Positions 22,461 to 34,600 of a stretch of DNA of 64,000 nucleotides are shown piece after piece. The number at the start of each line of letters is the position of its first letter. Position 1 is the stretch's first letter. The translations under genes and the position numbers were made by a program. Origin of the DNA: Melieria omissa. Its lineage: Eukaryota; Arthropoda; Insecta; Diptera; Ulidiidae. The stretch covers positions 52,626,404 to 52,690,403 of the forward strand of contig OZ020268.1 of NCBI GenBank assembly GCA_963971225.1. Reading direction: 5' to 3'. The notes below the pieces were generated by a model. The model did no database searches and was not told the origin of the DNA. It worked only from the letters and a program-made list of their open reading frames with translations.

Positions 22461-25370
22461 ATTCATAAATTCATAAATTCGGTAATTCATAAATATTGGG
22501 TATCCATCAGACAATAAAAACTGCTCGTAGTTTTAAATATTCGATGGAAAACGAAGATATTGTCGTTTAAAGAAGAAGTATGGGTCCACATGACCCAATT
22601 AAATTCTTTCAATCTTTTAACTAAAGTAAATTCAAGAAGATGAAAGAATAATCTCAACGTCTACTATGCGGTTTCTTAACATCCCAAAAAAAAATTGGCC
22701 CACATTTGTCAGATTTGCAATCTTAAGTCCTCTCTCTCTTAGAGAGGCTTTCTAATTGTAATACAGCCTGAATTGATTTTGTTTGTATGTTAACCCATTA
22801 GCGCCCAATGTTCCCATTTGGGAACACTTACTTAAACGAGCATATTATTCAAAGGCAACAATATATCGAGCTTATCAGGATAGTGTCATGAGAAATTTTA
22901 TATAATGTCTACTCCAATCTCATCTTCAGAGCTTAAAGTAGACTTAACAGGACGAGAGACGAAATTCTAAGAGTATGAATAAAGTCTCATAGTGCCCAGT
23001 GTGAGTGTGTGAGTTGCGTTTAGAGGTTCCACTAAGAGCCCTGTAGAGTAGGATTTTCTTCATAGATAATGCACGACGTAAAGCCCGACAGTTGTCGTAA
23101 TTGATGCTAGTCTCCTATGAAGATTAAGCTTCATGGTTTATTGTTCTATTTATGTCAAAGTGGGTCATCTTTTAGTCATCTTTCTTTTCAGTTAGGTTAA
23201 TTTTTTTATAAGTTTTATAGGTCAGGTTATGCTACCTACGTTACGAGTAGGTTGGCCTAATGTTTTGATTCATTCACCAATTCTTCTTGCTTCGTGCACA
23301 ATAATTTTGATCCAAATGGTAGCTTTGCTTAATTTTTTTACAAGTTCTATGGGTTAGGCTTCGTTCAGAGTAGTTTGGCTTATTTTTCTGTTGCATTGAT
23401 CAAAGATACTCATTGCAACTTTGCTTTCGGTAGATCAATTCTCTTTTCTGGCTTATGAACGGTGTTTGTAATCCAAAGGTCACCTTCCTTAATCTGTTTA
23501 CATTTTCTTCATATTTCTTTTGGCTAGGTAATCTTTAAGTCACCTATCTTTTTTGTTAGTATAATCTTTTTATAATTTTTATAGGTTAGGTTCTATTCAG
23601 AGGAGGTTGCCACAATTTTCTGTTGCATTGACCGAAGCAACCCAGTTCTACTTTGCCTTAGGTAATACAATTTATTTCTTTGCCTTTTCAAAGGTCACCT
23701 TGCTTGATCGATTTATATTTTCTTTTAGTTAGGTTCTATACAGAGCAGGTTTGCACAAATTCCTGTTGCATTTGGGCCGTTTGCGTCCATCAACTTGCGG
23801 CTTCTCATTGACATCAGTTCACCTCGCGCTCATTACCTAAATTTCGCAATCAAACCAAGGTGAACAAAAAATTGAATATATATTAATAAAAAAAATAAAT
23901 ATCAATATCGACTACGTGTGATCGCACAAATCGTACAATGAAAAAAATCGTAAGGAAAAAAATGGAAACGCAATCGAAAAAGGCACAAAATCAGCTACAC
24001 AAATACGACATATCCTTATCGCGTATTGAATCAAAATTCCCGATAACGCTAAATAAACGGACAATTCCAACTGAACACAAGTACGAGTAGTGTTTGGCAG
24101 CAGCAATCACAACAACACTAACAACAATAAACGTAACACCACTAGAGAAATATTGAAAGAAAAAACTGTGATGGAGACAAAAAGAGTCGCACGGGGGAAA
24201 AATGAAATCAATATTTATTTTCACTGCACTGCAATGATAAGGCAGCCTCAACGCGTTGACTGTGTCTGCTTGGCTGACGGATTGATGTACTGACGTGCGT
24301 ACTGATTGACTGGCGCGCCGCGTATCCAGCGGCCGTGTCGTCATGTGCCATGGCCGTCGATAGGCAACGCGCCGCAGTGTTGTTGTATAACGCATAGTTG
24401 GCATAATTTTCGCATTCGACGGGCATTTGGTGCGTCAACGTACACTGGAACACTTGTCGCAGCGTGTTGTAATGTCGCCCTATCGATCGATGGATCCATG
24501 GATCGGCGATTTCGACTCGCGCTTTTTTTTCGATATGACGTTCAATTAGGCGAACTTGCACCGCCTCTACGTCAGCCGTTCGTTCGGTGGCGATGGGGTC
24601 TCCGATAAATCAAAAAACGCCATCGTTTCGTTACGTTTCGTAGCAACAAATATGGCAAGTCATAATAGAAATAATAATAATAAACTTTATGGTACTTGAG
24701 TGTTGGTAGTGGTGTTGTTTGTTGTTGCTTTTATGGTCCTCCTACCGGCGTACGTTCGCACCGCTCGTACACGGCGATTATATGGCTCGCACTCGAGTCG
24801 GTGCGAGTCAATTGGCCGAGGGAGGCAGGCACTCAAAAGCCGTCTCCTCTATATTTTATTTCATATTCTTGAAATTCAAGTGTTCCACCAATGATGTTCG
24901 CTGTTCGGCGCTGTTGTTGGTGCTGTTGTTCAAGTTGTTCGAGCCGCTGATGAGCACTGTTGTCGATGTTATAATGTGATGATGAGTAATTTAATTTGTC
25001 GTTTATTGGCATAACACTCGTTCGTTTTATGAGACACTCGAGATCTACTTGAAGCGAGCATCGAGTGTTGGCCAATTTCGGAAATTGTCTGCCGTCAGAA
25101 ATGCATTGAGTGGGCTGTTGGTTGGTATTTTTGGAATACATGTGTTGTTTGTGGACAATTACCGACGGCGAACAGTGATTCTGTGATTTCAATGTCAAAG
25201 ATGAATCGGTATTGATGCCAGGAAAGGAATTCAGTCATTGGATGCATTGTAGACACAATAAATGAAAGGGTTTATAAATATGGTACCTATTCTACTCTTA
25301 AAAAGTTAGAAACTCGATGAGAATCATTGCCTCACTATTCTAAGTGAAGTTTTTCCAGTGTCAGTGTTGG
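22461..25370. other. intergenic DNA with a degenerate array, no gene seen
   Basis: 23150-23770 repeats the motif TTAGGTTCTATTCAGAGGAG with TTCTGTTGCATTGACC and TTTCTTTTAGTTAGG at 130-230 bp spacing. TTAACCCATTAGCGCCCAAT near 22793 resembles a piggyBac-type end, but no partner end was found. 24090-25200 is GC-richer with overlapping domain-less frames on both strands. Confidence 0.5.
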
Positions 25371-25379
25371 AGAAAAGGA

Positions 25380-26170
25380 ACAATTGAATGCTAGAAAACT
25401 AGCTAACGAAAATTTTCAATCTATTTCTGAAAAGCTGCAAACTTTCGCTAAAAAATGAGCCATATTGTAGGTCGGGGAACCACATGCAACTCAATGATTT
25501 TCAAAAGGTCAGCCTTTTCCAAAGTCACTCATCAACATTGATTTTTGATTTTTCAATTGAAGCCTTTCGATCTATTTCTATAAAGCTGAAGAGTTTTACT
25601 AGAAAATGGTCCATATTTCATATCGGTAGCCTTCATGACTTCGGAGCTACAACCAGTTGAACGATTTGAGAAAGTCGACCATTTTCAAAGTCATCTTTCA
25701 ACTTTAATTTTCTCAGATTTCCAGTGAGTTCTCGAGAACTTTCAACTAATTTTTTGAAAGCTGGTAAGTACCATATTTTAGGTCGCTAGCCCTTTGGGGT
25801 TGGAAGCTACAGGCCATTGAACAATGTTTGAAACGTTGTCTTTTTGCAGAGTCAACCTTCAATATTGATTTTTTTTTCGGATTTTAGGTTGAATGTCAGA
25901 AGCTTTCGACTTATTTTTGGAAAGTTGAAATGTTCTGCTAAAAATCAGCTCCCTAGTTGAATGATTTGGAAATATTGTTATATTGTTACGTGTTTTCAAT
26001 CGAATGTGGGCTTTTTTGACCTTTTCAAAGTAGAAATATTCTGCTACAAAATGATCCATGTTTCTTATCTCTTTTGGATGAGGAGTTATATGCAGTTGAA
26101 TGATTTGGAAATAGTAAATTTCAAGTTTGTAAATTTGAAAGCTACCTCTCAACATCGGTTTTCTTAGTTT
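25380..26170 (+). repeat. degenerate tandem array, about 165-bp unit
   Basis: The word TTTCAAAGTCA(T/C)..TCAAC.TT.ATTTT recurs near 25512, 25678, 25838 and in weaker form near 26020-26150, together with GAAAGCTG and AAAATGGTCCATATTT. Copies are about 70-75 per cent alike by eye. Confidence 0.75.
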
Positions 26171-26379
26171 TTTTTCATCGAGCTCTCAGCAGAGTAGGAA
26201 AAGATCGTCACACACCTAATGAACTATTGTCCTATCCTGGTCCTAAGTAGAGTTTGATACCTTGGAGCCATTTTTCTTGTGAACCTGTCAAGTTGTTTCA
26301 AGCATCGACAGAAACAGCATCGCCTGAGAGTCTAAATGGCATCCTTTTTCCACTCGGGGGAATATGTAATGTAGGGTTC

Positions 26380-26640
26380 TTTTGCATGTTCGAACCGTCG
26401 CTGGCCCATGTGAGATCTCTAACCTAACCTAATCCATCCCATGAGTTCTTTCCCATTTTTTTACATACGCTGACCCATGTGAGATTCCTAAACTGCCACC
26501 CAAACCTTTCTTTCTTTCCCATTTTTGGACCCACTGTGGCCAATGTGAGATCCAAAAGATGCCACCCTAACCTAACCTAATCTATCCAATGAGTTCTTTC
26601 CCATTTTTGGACCGAGTCTGGCCTTCCTTAACATTTTTTA
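26380..26640 (+). repeat. short degenerate tandem repeat with CCTAACCTAA tracts
   Basis: CCCATGTGAGATC, CCTAACCTAATC, ATGAGTTCTTTCCCATTTTT and GCCACCC recur in order about three times between 26390 and 26630. Confidence 0.65.
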
Positions 26641-26758
26641 CACTCTCCTTTAAAAATGTCCCCACTTCATCTCTCCACTTCAGTTAAATCGTTTCGGTCG
26701 TGAAATTAAAATCAACGAAATTTTTAAAATAATTTTTTTAAGTGTCTTTAATTAGTTT

Positions 26759-26764
26759 TTTATT
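26759..26764 (-). terminator. possible vnd polyadenylation signal (AATAAA)
   Basis: TTTATT on the plus strand gives AATAAA on the vnd strand about 940 bp after the stop codon. The region between is AT-rich and lacks obvious repeats, as expected for a fly 3' UTR. AATAAA is common in AT-rich DNA, so this is only a candidate. Confidence 0.2.
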
Positions 26765-27702
26765 TAATTTACTAACATTAAAATTTATATATATTTTTTA
26801 CACAAAAAGGCTATAAAGTATTAAAGTCGTTTAATGCTTAACTTTCATGCTGCATGATTCACACAAATTCACAAAATTAGAAAAAAAATCGTCTATAAAT
26901 TCTGAAAAATAAACAATTGCAAAGTTGTTGGGAATTGTATTTTTGTTTTAATATTAAATACGCTTTAAATGTGCCATGCAATATTAAAAATTCATTTGAA
27001 CTCTTTTCGGAATTTACACAACTTTAATTACTTGTCTCTCAACCCAACAATTCGTCATTTGTTTGAGGTTAGAAATTGTTTTTTTTTTACTCAAACAAAA
27101 CTTGCATTAATGGGTAGAAAACCGTTGGAAAAAAACTGATGCATATGTACAAAGTAAACGCAAAGTTGCAGGAAACTTTGAAAAGTTTACAGGTTTGCTG
27201 TTTTCCAATTTAAAGCAAATTCGTGGAACAATAGATTTTAATTAATTAATTAAATTTATATTTACAAAATTTTTGGTTTTCATTTTGTTGGGAATATTCT
27301 CCCAAATGGTGCCAATAAATTGTTTCCTTATTGTTGTTGTTATTTTTAAACATTTGTCGCATAGCTTTAAGATTTTCGGTCGAATTTGACTAATTATTGC
27401 ACCAAGCGCGAGTTTTGTTGCTGTTGTTTGTGTTTTGTTGAGGTTATGATTATTGCAATTATTGTCCAATATTCGAGTAGCGCCAGCAGCTGACGCCAAC
27501 GTTTTCCAACATAAAATTTTCGCTTGCAATGTGCGCACATAACCTCAACCTCAACTGCAGCGTCAACTTTGAGCCGGACGCCATTTTGTGTAGCACTCGT
27601 TTGGCCCCTACTGCGTCGTGCGCGTCTATGACGCGACGCTCACGGCGCGCCCACCAGCCGTCACCACCACCACCACCGCGCATCGCCCCGAGCCTAGCAA
27701 TA
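26765..27702 (-). other. probable vnd 3' UTR and downstream region
   Basis: AT-rich sequence directly after the vnd stop codon with no transposon or repeat I can recognise. It holds short homopolymer runs and no protein-like frame. Its extent as UTR is inferred only from position. Confidence 0.35.
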
Positions 27703-28604
27703 TTAGGGCCACCAGCCGCGCTGGTGCGGATGTGCGTGCGCGTGCAGACCCGCTGCCGCTGCAGCGGCCGCGTGCTGGTACGCCGCTGCGCCATTGGCCG
27801 TCATCACCAGGTGATGCGCCGCGTTCTGCATGGACGCGGTGACACAGTCCTGCGGCAGCTTGGTGCCGTCGCCCAGGCAGGGTTTGCCGTTGCGCACCAG
27901 CACCGGCACGGCAACGCGACGCGGCGACGGCAGCGCGGTTGGATGGTGCGGATGCATGGCGGGGTGGTGCTCGTAGACGCCCTTCTCGTTCTGCGCGCGC
28001 TTCGTCTTGTAGCGATGGTTCTGAAACCAGATCTTGACCTGCGTCGGCGTCAGCCGTATGAGGCTGGCCAGGTGCTCGCGCTCCGGCGCCGACAGGTAGC
28101 GCTGCTGGCGAAAGCGTCGCTCCAGCTCGTACGTCTGTGCCTTGGTGAAGAGAACGCGCCGCTTGCGCTTCTTGCTGGGCATCGAGTCGCCGCCGTTCGT
28201 TGAGCCGTTGCCGGCGCCGTCGGGCTCGTTCTCGTCGTCCATGATCTCCTCCTCGATGCCGTCTTCGATTAGGCTGTCGTCGTGCGCGTTCGAGGACGAG
28301 CCGCCGCCACTAGTGTTGTCCGTGCAGATGCCGCCGGCGGCGCTCTTGCCCAGCTGCTGTTGGTGCGCATGCGACTGCTGTTGCTGTTGCTGCTGCTGTT
28401 GTTGCGCCGCGCTGTGCGCATGCGCGTGCATGTGCATGGTGCTGGCATCGCCCACGGACAGCGCATCGCTGTCGGCCGAACGGCTGTAGGACTTGTAGTC
28501 GGCGGAGAGTGCGGGCGAGGTCTGGCAATTGGAGCCGATGTAGGTGTACGACACCTCGGAGGTCACTGGGGAGGTGCTGTCCGGACTGGCAGGCTGTTGA
28601 ATGC
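27703..28604 (-). CDS. vnd: vnd coding exon 3 (homeodomain, NK2-specific domain, stop)
   Basis: The acceptor TTGCCTGCAG ends at 28605. The exon reads [20 protein letters not shown], a 10-Gln tract (28375-28404), an acidic stretch ([17 protein letters not shown]), then the homeodomain at 27991-28170. Helix 3 has Trp48, Phe49, Gln50, Asn51, Arg53 and the NK-2 signature Tyr54, which favours CAAGTG-type sites. The NK2-specific domain lies at 27871-27927. The tail is Ala and His rich and ends WWP before TAA at 27705-27703, as in Drosophila. The opposite strand is also open for 224 codons here because of the high GC content; that frame is a shadow. Confidence 0.97.
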
Positions 28605-31600
28605 CTGCAGGCAATAAGAAGAAAAAGAAGAAGAAGAACATGTTAATAAGGGTCAACGAGCCACGAGAAAGATAGAAGTGTAAGAAATATTCTATAAATC
28701 TGTTAGCTCCACTGATGACTGTGCTTGCACTGCCATGATTCGTAGCAAGAGTTTGTAAAAGGTTCAGAAAATTTGAGATTGGAAAGTGAAAAGTTGCCGA
28801 TTTTAATGATGTTGAGATTAATGTGTTATTGAATAGTTTAGTAGATATGTATAGTATGTGCGTCTAAAAATCTTAGATTAGGTAAGTGTGCACCACTGGA
28901 GTCAATTGCGCGGGATTCCGTACACAATTTTTGAAACAAGTTTTTTTACTCAAAATTATTGTAAGACACAAATATTTGACAGAGGACTCCGAAAACCCCC
29001 CTGCGTCCAACGCTGGTTGACTCGGAAGAAAGCTACGCCTTCAGGACTTTTGTAGACTGTCTTTAGGTTTCGTAGTATCATAATCGAGAGTTTTGATATA
29101 CGAGAGAAGTTTGATTGGTCACCTAACAGAAAAACTTCGAGATTCGTATGAATTTCAAACTGACAATCGAATGGTTTAATAATAAAATGTCTAAAGACTC
29201 AAAGGAATCTTTAGAGCTTCTTTCGTGAAAATCTGAAAGTCTAAAGTCTTAGCGTATGTAGTGAGAGATGCCTCAGAGGAGACTTCACCGTGATTACGAT
29301 TCTCCAACTTCAAGTCTTAGGGTTCGTAGTGAGAGACGCCGGAGAAAATACTACCTTTTCGAGATAACGATTCTCTGAATACAAGTCTTAGGGTACGTAG
29401 TAAGAGATGCTGGAGAGAAGACTACCTTTGTGTGATTACGATTCTCCAACTTCAAGTCGTAGGGTTCGTAGTGAGAGATGCCGGAGAAAATACTACCTTT
29501 TCGAGATTACGATTCTCTGAATTCAAGTCTTAGCGTACGTAGTAAAAGATGCCGGAGAGAAGACTACCCTTCAGTGATTACGATTCTCCAACTTCAAGTC
29601 GTAGGGTACGTAGTGAGAAATGCCGGAGAGAAGACTACCCTTCGGTGATTACAGTGCGCTTGTAAGGGTTAGGCCCAACAAAAGAGGACCCAACTAAGTG
29701 GTCTAATACAGCAAATTTCCAAATGGGGTTGTTTCTAGTCTGCAGAAATCCGCATTACTGCCAAATGCGCTAATATCTTCCCAAAGAATTGTGCCGTTAA
29801 AAAACGGGGTTAAGTCTCAAGTGCGACATACACAGACACATCTCAATGTGATTAGACAAATTTATGTACAATTTGAATAGAAACAAAAACATTTACAATC
29901 AAATGCGTTCTTCAGAGTTGCATTATTGTTGTTGTTGTTGCTGGTGCTAGTAACAAGGGTTGCTGTCAATTTGCCTCCTAAAAGTACAAATACCCCAAAA
30001 AAAACAAAACAACACAAAACGTACGTTACAAAAGTACAGCTGTATGCACAAATGTTAGGGCAGACAGTAACAGTGTATGCGTGTGTTGGTGTGTCTGTGT
30101 CTGTGTGTGTACACAGGACACGACGCGCTCGCAGCTGTCCCTATTAAGATTGCAATAAATCGATATAGTGTTAAATAAAAATAACTTTTTAACTTACAAT
30201 TAATGACAACAAAGCGCACCGAGTGTGTACGCGATGCGCCGTTCAACAAAATGTGCCAAAAAGTACCCAAAGGACATAGAGACGCCCCGTTTGCGGTGCG
30301 GTAATTGTGCTGCTGGTAGCAAAAATGCGTTATATGCGCCGAGTGCAAGCAAACACAAAGGTTAACACGGAAAATTTGTCGACAATTTTATGCTCTTCAA
30401 GCGCGTCGCACACGTTCCTCCCTCTTGTGGCATAAAGCACGTCCCGGCGGCAGCGCGCAACCCCAGCACATGTGGCAGCATGATCGTGCATATTCCTTCT
30501 GCTCTGTCAGCTTAATAGGGACAACAACACGCAAGTAAGTACGTCGCACATGCGAGTGCAACGATTTCGAAAGGACACCTTCGAGAGCTGCGGTTGTTGC
30601 TCAAGCCAGACTTGCAACCAACCCTACAGTGAGTTATCAACTTCCCCATTTCATGCTTACTTCCTGATTGTCATTGTTGTTGTTGTTCAGTTTTGGTAGT
30701 CTTTGCTAGTGGAATACCAGCAAAGCCAAACAAGCCGCAAAGGGCAAATGTTCGAAATGCACCCAACTCAGGAATACAACAACAGATACAATATGTCCTT
30801 TCCAAACCTACATGTGCTACATTGCTTTGTAGTCCATTACCGGCCGCGTCGCTAAGCTAATAACGTCAATTAAAGCCATAACCCCCCGTTGTTGCATCTA
30901 TCGAAGGTGTACGCGCTACCTGGTTTGTCTAGGACTGTCGTTATTCATTCAATTACTCACTTCCTCACTCACACACTACTCACTCACTCGCCCATTCGTC
31001 CATTCATTCATTTATCATTTTCAATAAAATTGAAAAAAAGATTCAAAATCAAATGCATCCCATATGAAATCAAGTCGTTCGCTCACTCTTTCACGCCTTC
31101 GTTTCCTTTTCATACCACTTCATACACTCACTCTCTCTCTCTCGTGTTCCCGCTTACAATTACCACTTTTTTTCATTTCTGCTCATTTTCTATATAGTTT
31201 TATTCAATAACTCTGCAGGCGTGCATTGACTTTGCGCACACAAAGGGCTTCGCCCCTTTTGTACTCTCGCTGCGGAGCACAAAATGACACCGGCCACTGA
31301 CAATGACAATGACACAGCGTTGTCATTTTTCCAACGCTTCCGCATTGCCTTCACTTCCGCTGTAATTTCAAAAACATCCTTTCTTCTTGGCCGTTTTTCT
31401 TGTCCTTGCCTCGTGTTCCCTACATCTTTGGTCTCACAGTCTGCTGTTTGTTGGGAGATCTCGCGTACATTTGCCGCTCTCTACCGTTCAATCGCGCTGC
31501 TCACTCTCTCCCCAATTTCAAATCGTTTATGACAATAGTGAAAACCTCAATTGGAGGTGTGATCTAATCGTAATGTACATCCTTCGATCCTCCCTTTTAT

Positions 31601-34600
31601 TGTCTACTGTTATTGTCTTTTATTGTAGTTTTTGTCATTGTCTTTGCTATTATATTTGGAAAAATCCAAAGCAGTCAAATCTAATGTACAACAATTTATT
31701 TCCGCCCATTCAAATAAGGTTTTGGGTGAGATTTTTCATTCATTTTCAGTAGAACATCATAAATTAAAGGCTTTGAAAAACCCCTAGTTGCGGTGGGTAA
31801 GAGAGAAGGAGGGCTCGCCATGTTCAATGGGAAATCAATGCCGCCGAGCATAACTGACTGCGGGTATATTCAAGTCATTAGAACTGAGGAGAATGATTCT
31901 TAAAGAACCAAATGGAGAGCTGAATTGTTTGATTTCGAATCGATAAGTTTGAGTCTACTCGTTCCAGACCCATGAAAGAGTTGCAGAGTTCCTTGAAAAA
32001 TGACTCAAGTTTAATTTGGCTTTGAACAATAAAACTTAAAAGCAAAGATGTGCATTCCTAGACTCTTAAAGTGGAATAGCGATGCCTGAGAGGAGGTGAC
32101 CTTTCTGCGATTACGATTCTCTATCTTCAAGTTTTAGCGTACATAGTAAGATAAGACGGAAAGGATACCACCTTTCCGTGATTACGTAGTACGACGTGCC
32201 ACAAAGCAAATGACCTTTCCCTGATTACGATTGTCTAAATTCAAGTCTTAGCGAATGTAGTGAGAGTTACTGGGAAGAAAACGGTCTTTCCGTAATTCAG
32301 ATTCTCTAATAATGATTTTAAGTCTTAGCGTACTTAACGAGAGATACCGGGGAGAACCTGACCTTTTCGTGATTAAGATTCTTTAGCTTCAAGTTTTAGC
32401 GTAAGTAGTAAGAGATGCCGAAGAGAACCCGATTTTTCCGTGCTTACGATTCTCTGACTACAAGTCTTAGCGTACGTAATGAGAGATGCCGGAGAAAACC
32501 CGACTTTTCCATGAATACGATTCTCTTACTTTAAGTCGTAGCATATGTAGTAAGACATGCTGGAACGGAGACTACTTCTCCGTGCTTACGGTTCTGTTAC
32601 TTCAAGTTTTAGCGTTCGTAGTAAGATATGTCAGAGAGAACCCGACCTTTCCGTAATTAAAATATGGAGATCTGGACTATTGAATCTTATATATAGTCAC
32701 TATAACCTTTAGAAAACTCTCAGAACCCCAATTCAAAACCTCTCCGCTCTGGTCTGATTGTCCCTTAGTAAACTCACCATATAGATCGTTCTCCTTGATC
32801 CAGGCACTACGCGCCGGATGCGACAGCACCGTGTGTGCCATGTGATGATACGACGACAGCTCATCGCTGAAACTGGCAAAGTTCTTTGGCAAGTACTGGC
32901 CTGCGGCGGCGGCTGCCGCTGCTGCGGCCGCATTGTGAGTAGCAATGAGATGGGCAGCCGCATGTGCCGAAGCGGCCGATGCTGAGTTGGCGTGCGCCGG
33001 ATGATGCGGATGGGTTACGTGATGCTGCTGTTGCGTCATGCCGGCGTGGCTGCCGTCGCCCAGATTACCGTTGATGCTGAGCGGCGACGCAGCGCTTCCA
33101 CCACCACCCACAATGGCGCCCGGTGTAGGCGCTGTGCCCGTGGAGTGTTGTGTGGTCTGATCGTCGCTTGGGCCAATGGCATTTCCGTTCGGCGCCAGCA
33201 CAGTGCCACCGGACGGCGTAAGGTGATTGCTTTGCGTTTCAGCGTTGCTATTGCTGCTGCTGTTGTGATTATGATTGCTGTTATTGTTGTTGTTATTGTT
33301 GTGCGTAATATCAGCGGTGTGATGTGCATGCGGTGAGACGACGCCATTTTTCAGATCGGCACCATCGAGATTGAGTATGTCGGATATGTGAAAGCCGGAG
33401 GAGCGTTGCGACGATGGAACCTTTGCATCGAACAGGCTGAAATGAAAGAGGAAGAGAAATTCGAGGTTAGTGGGTGCATATTAGTGCATATTGGAGAAAA
33501 GCTATTGTAATTTATGATCTTTTTGAATGGGAAAGTTAGAAGAAAGCAATGTGTATTAAGGACTTCAATAGAGGTTACTCATCAAAGACGTTGTTAGGGT
33601 CTTCAATTACTACAAACTAATCTTAGCCTCTTTGCTTCTTAGTCCAACTGAGTGAGTCTGCAGTAGTTAAAAAGATGAGAAGATGGGCTCATCACTGGAT
33701 CCTGAAAAAGCGTCCAGTGATGGCTCGATTAAGAAGTCGTATTACGGTACGATAGCCGTTGTTTAGTTACGCAGTCATCACTGGCCACTAAAATATAAGA
33801 GAGCCCAGTGATGCCTCCAATCAATTCAACCTCTATTCCTATCCTTCCTTTGTCTTTTTTATCAATGTTCCCCCTATTTTGTGCTCCCCAGTCACAAGCG
33901 TTCGTGTTATCCAATGTTTACCCTTTAGTATTCCTTGATTCATTCGCTATTCAACGTCCGACAAATACGTAGCCCAACATATCAACTGTCACCGTGTTTT
34001 TATGCCGCTAGCCATTAGTGGACCCAAAATTAGAAGAGTATCCAGTGATGATCTCAATGAGTAAGTTTGCAGGAGCTGCTGAGTTAGGCATGAGTCAGTT
34101 AAAACATGGGAACACTTGCATTAAGTATCCAGCTTTCCAAAACACCATCTCAGTACTTAGAAGTTCAGGTACCTGACAAGGCATAAGGGAAGAACTTTCA
34201 GATATACGACACGACTTTTAAAGGTAGCACAGGTGTCTGATTAGGTTTATAAAAGTAGCGAAAGTAAAACTCTGACTCTGTACAACCATACTTTAGGAGG
34301 CAATACTGAATCTGAGAAGAGACAAGGGTTTCATTCCTTGGAGATGGTGGAACTCCTAGTAGACTGCCTAGACCTACGAGTGAATGTGAAGCTTGAACTA
34401 CACACACCACATTTTACATATCCTAAAGTATATTTATGACTAGGTATCGGATTTATATGCAAAAAATATGGAAAAAATTCAAAAATATGGAAACATATGC
34501 AAATATGCAGTGCATATGTTAGCTCATTATTAATATTTTTAAATAAAAATAGTTTCTGTCTTGGTCCCGTTCAAATCGGAACCTCCAAAAACATATGCAC

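Larger units (their letters stand above)
28605..32777 (-). other. vnd: vnd intron 2
   Basis: GT-AG intron of 4173 bp, ends fixed by phase. It contains two arrays of the same roughly 70-bp minisatellite (29240-29660 and 32070-32660) separated by about 2.4 kb of unique, typical fly non-coding sequence with TTG and GTT runs. That unique part has many short open frames, none with protein-like composition. Confidence 0.9.

Noticed and set aside
27529..28203. Plus-strand open frame of 224 codons, Arg/Val/Leu-rich
   Set aside because: It is antisense to the vnd homeodomain exon and stays open only because that exon is GC-rich; no domain.
32677..32777. Read-through of vnd exon 2 past the donor ([15 protein letters not shown])
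   Set aside because: The donor GTGAGT with matching phase and the conserved join to QQPASPDS in exon 3 show this is intron; a retained-intron isoform cannot be excluded but nothing supports it.
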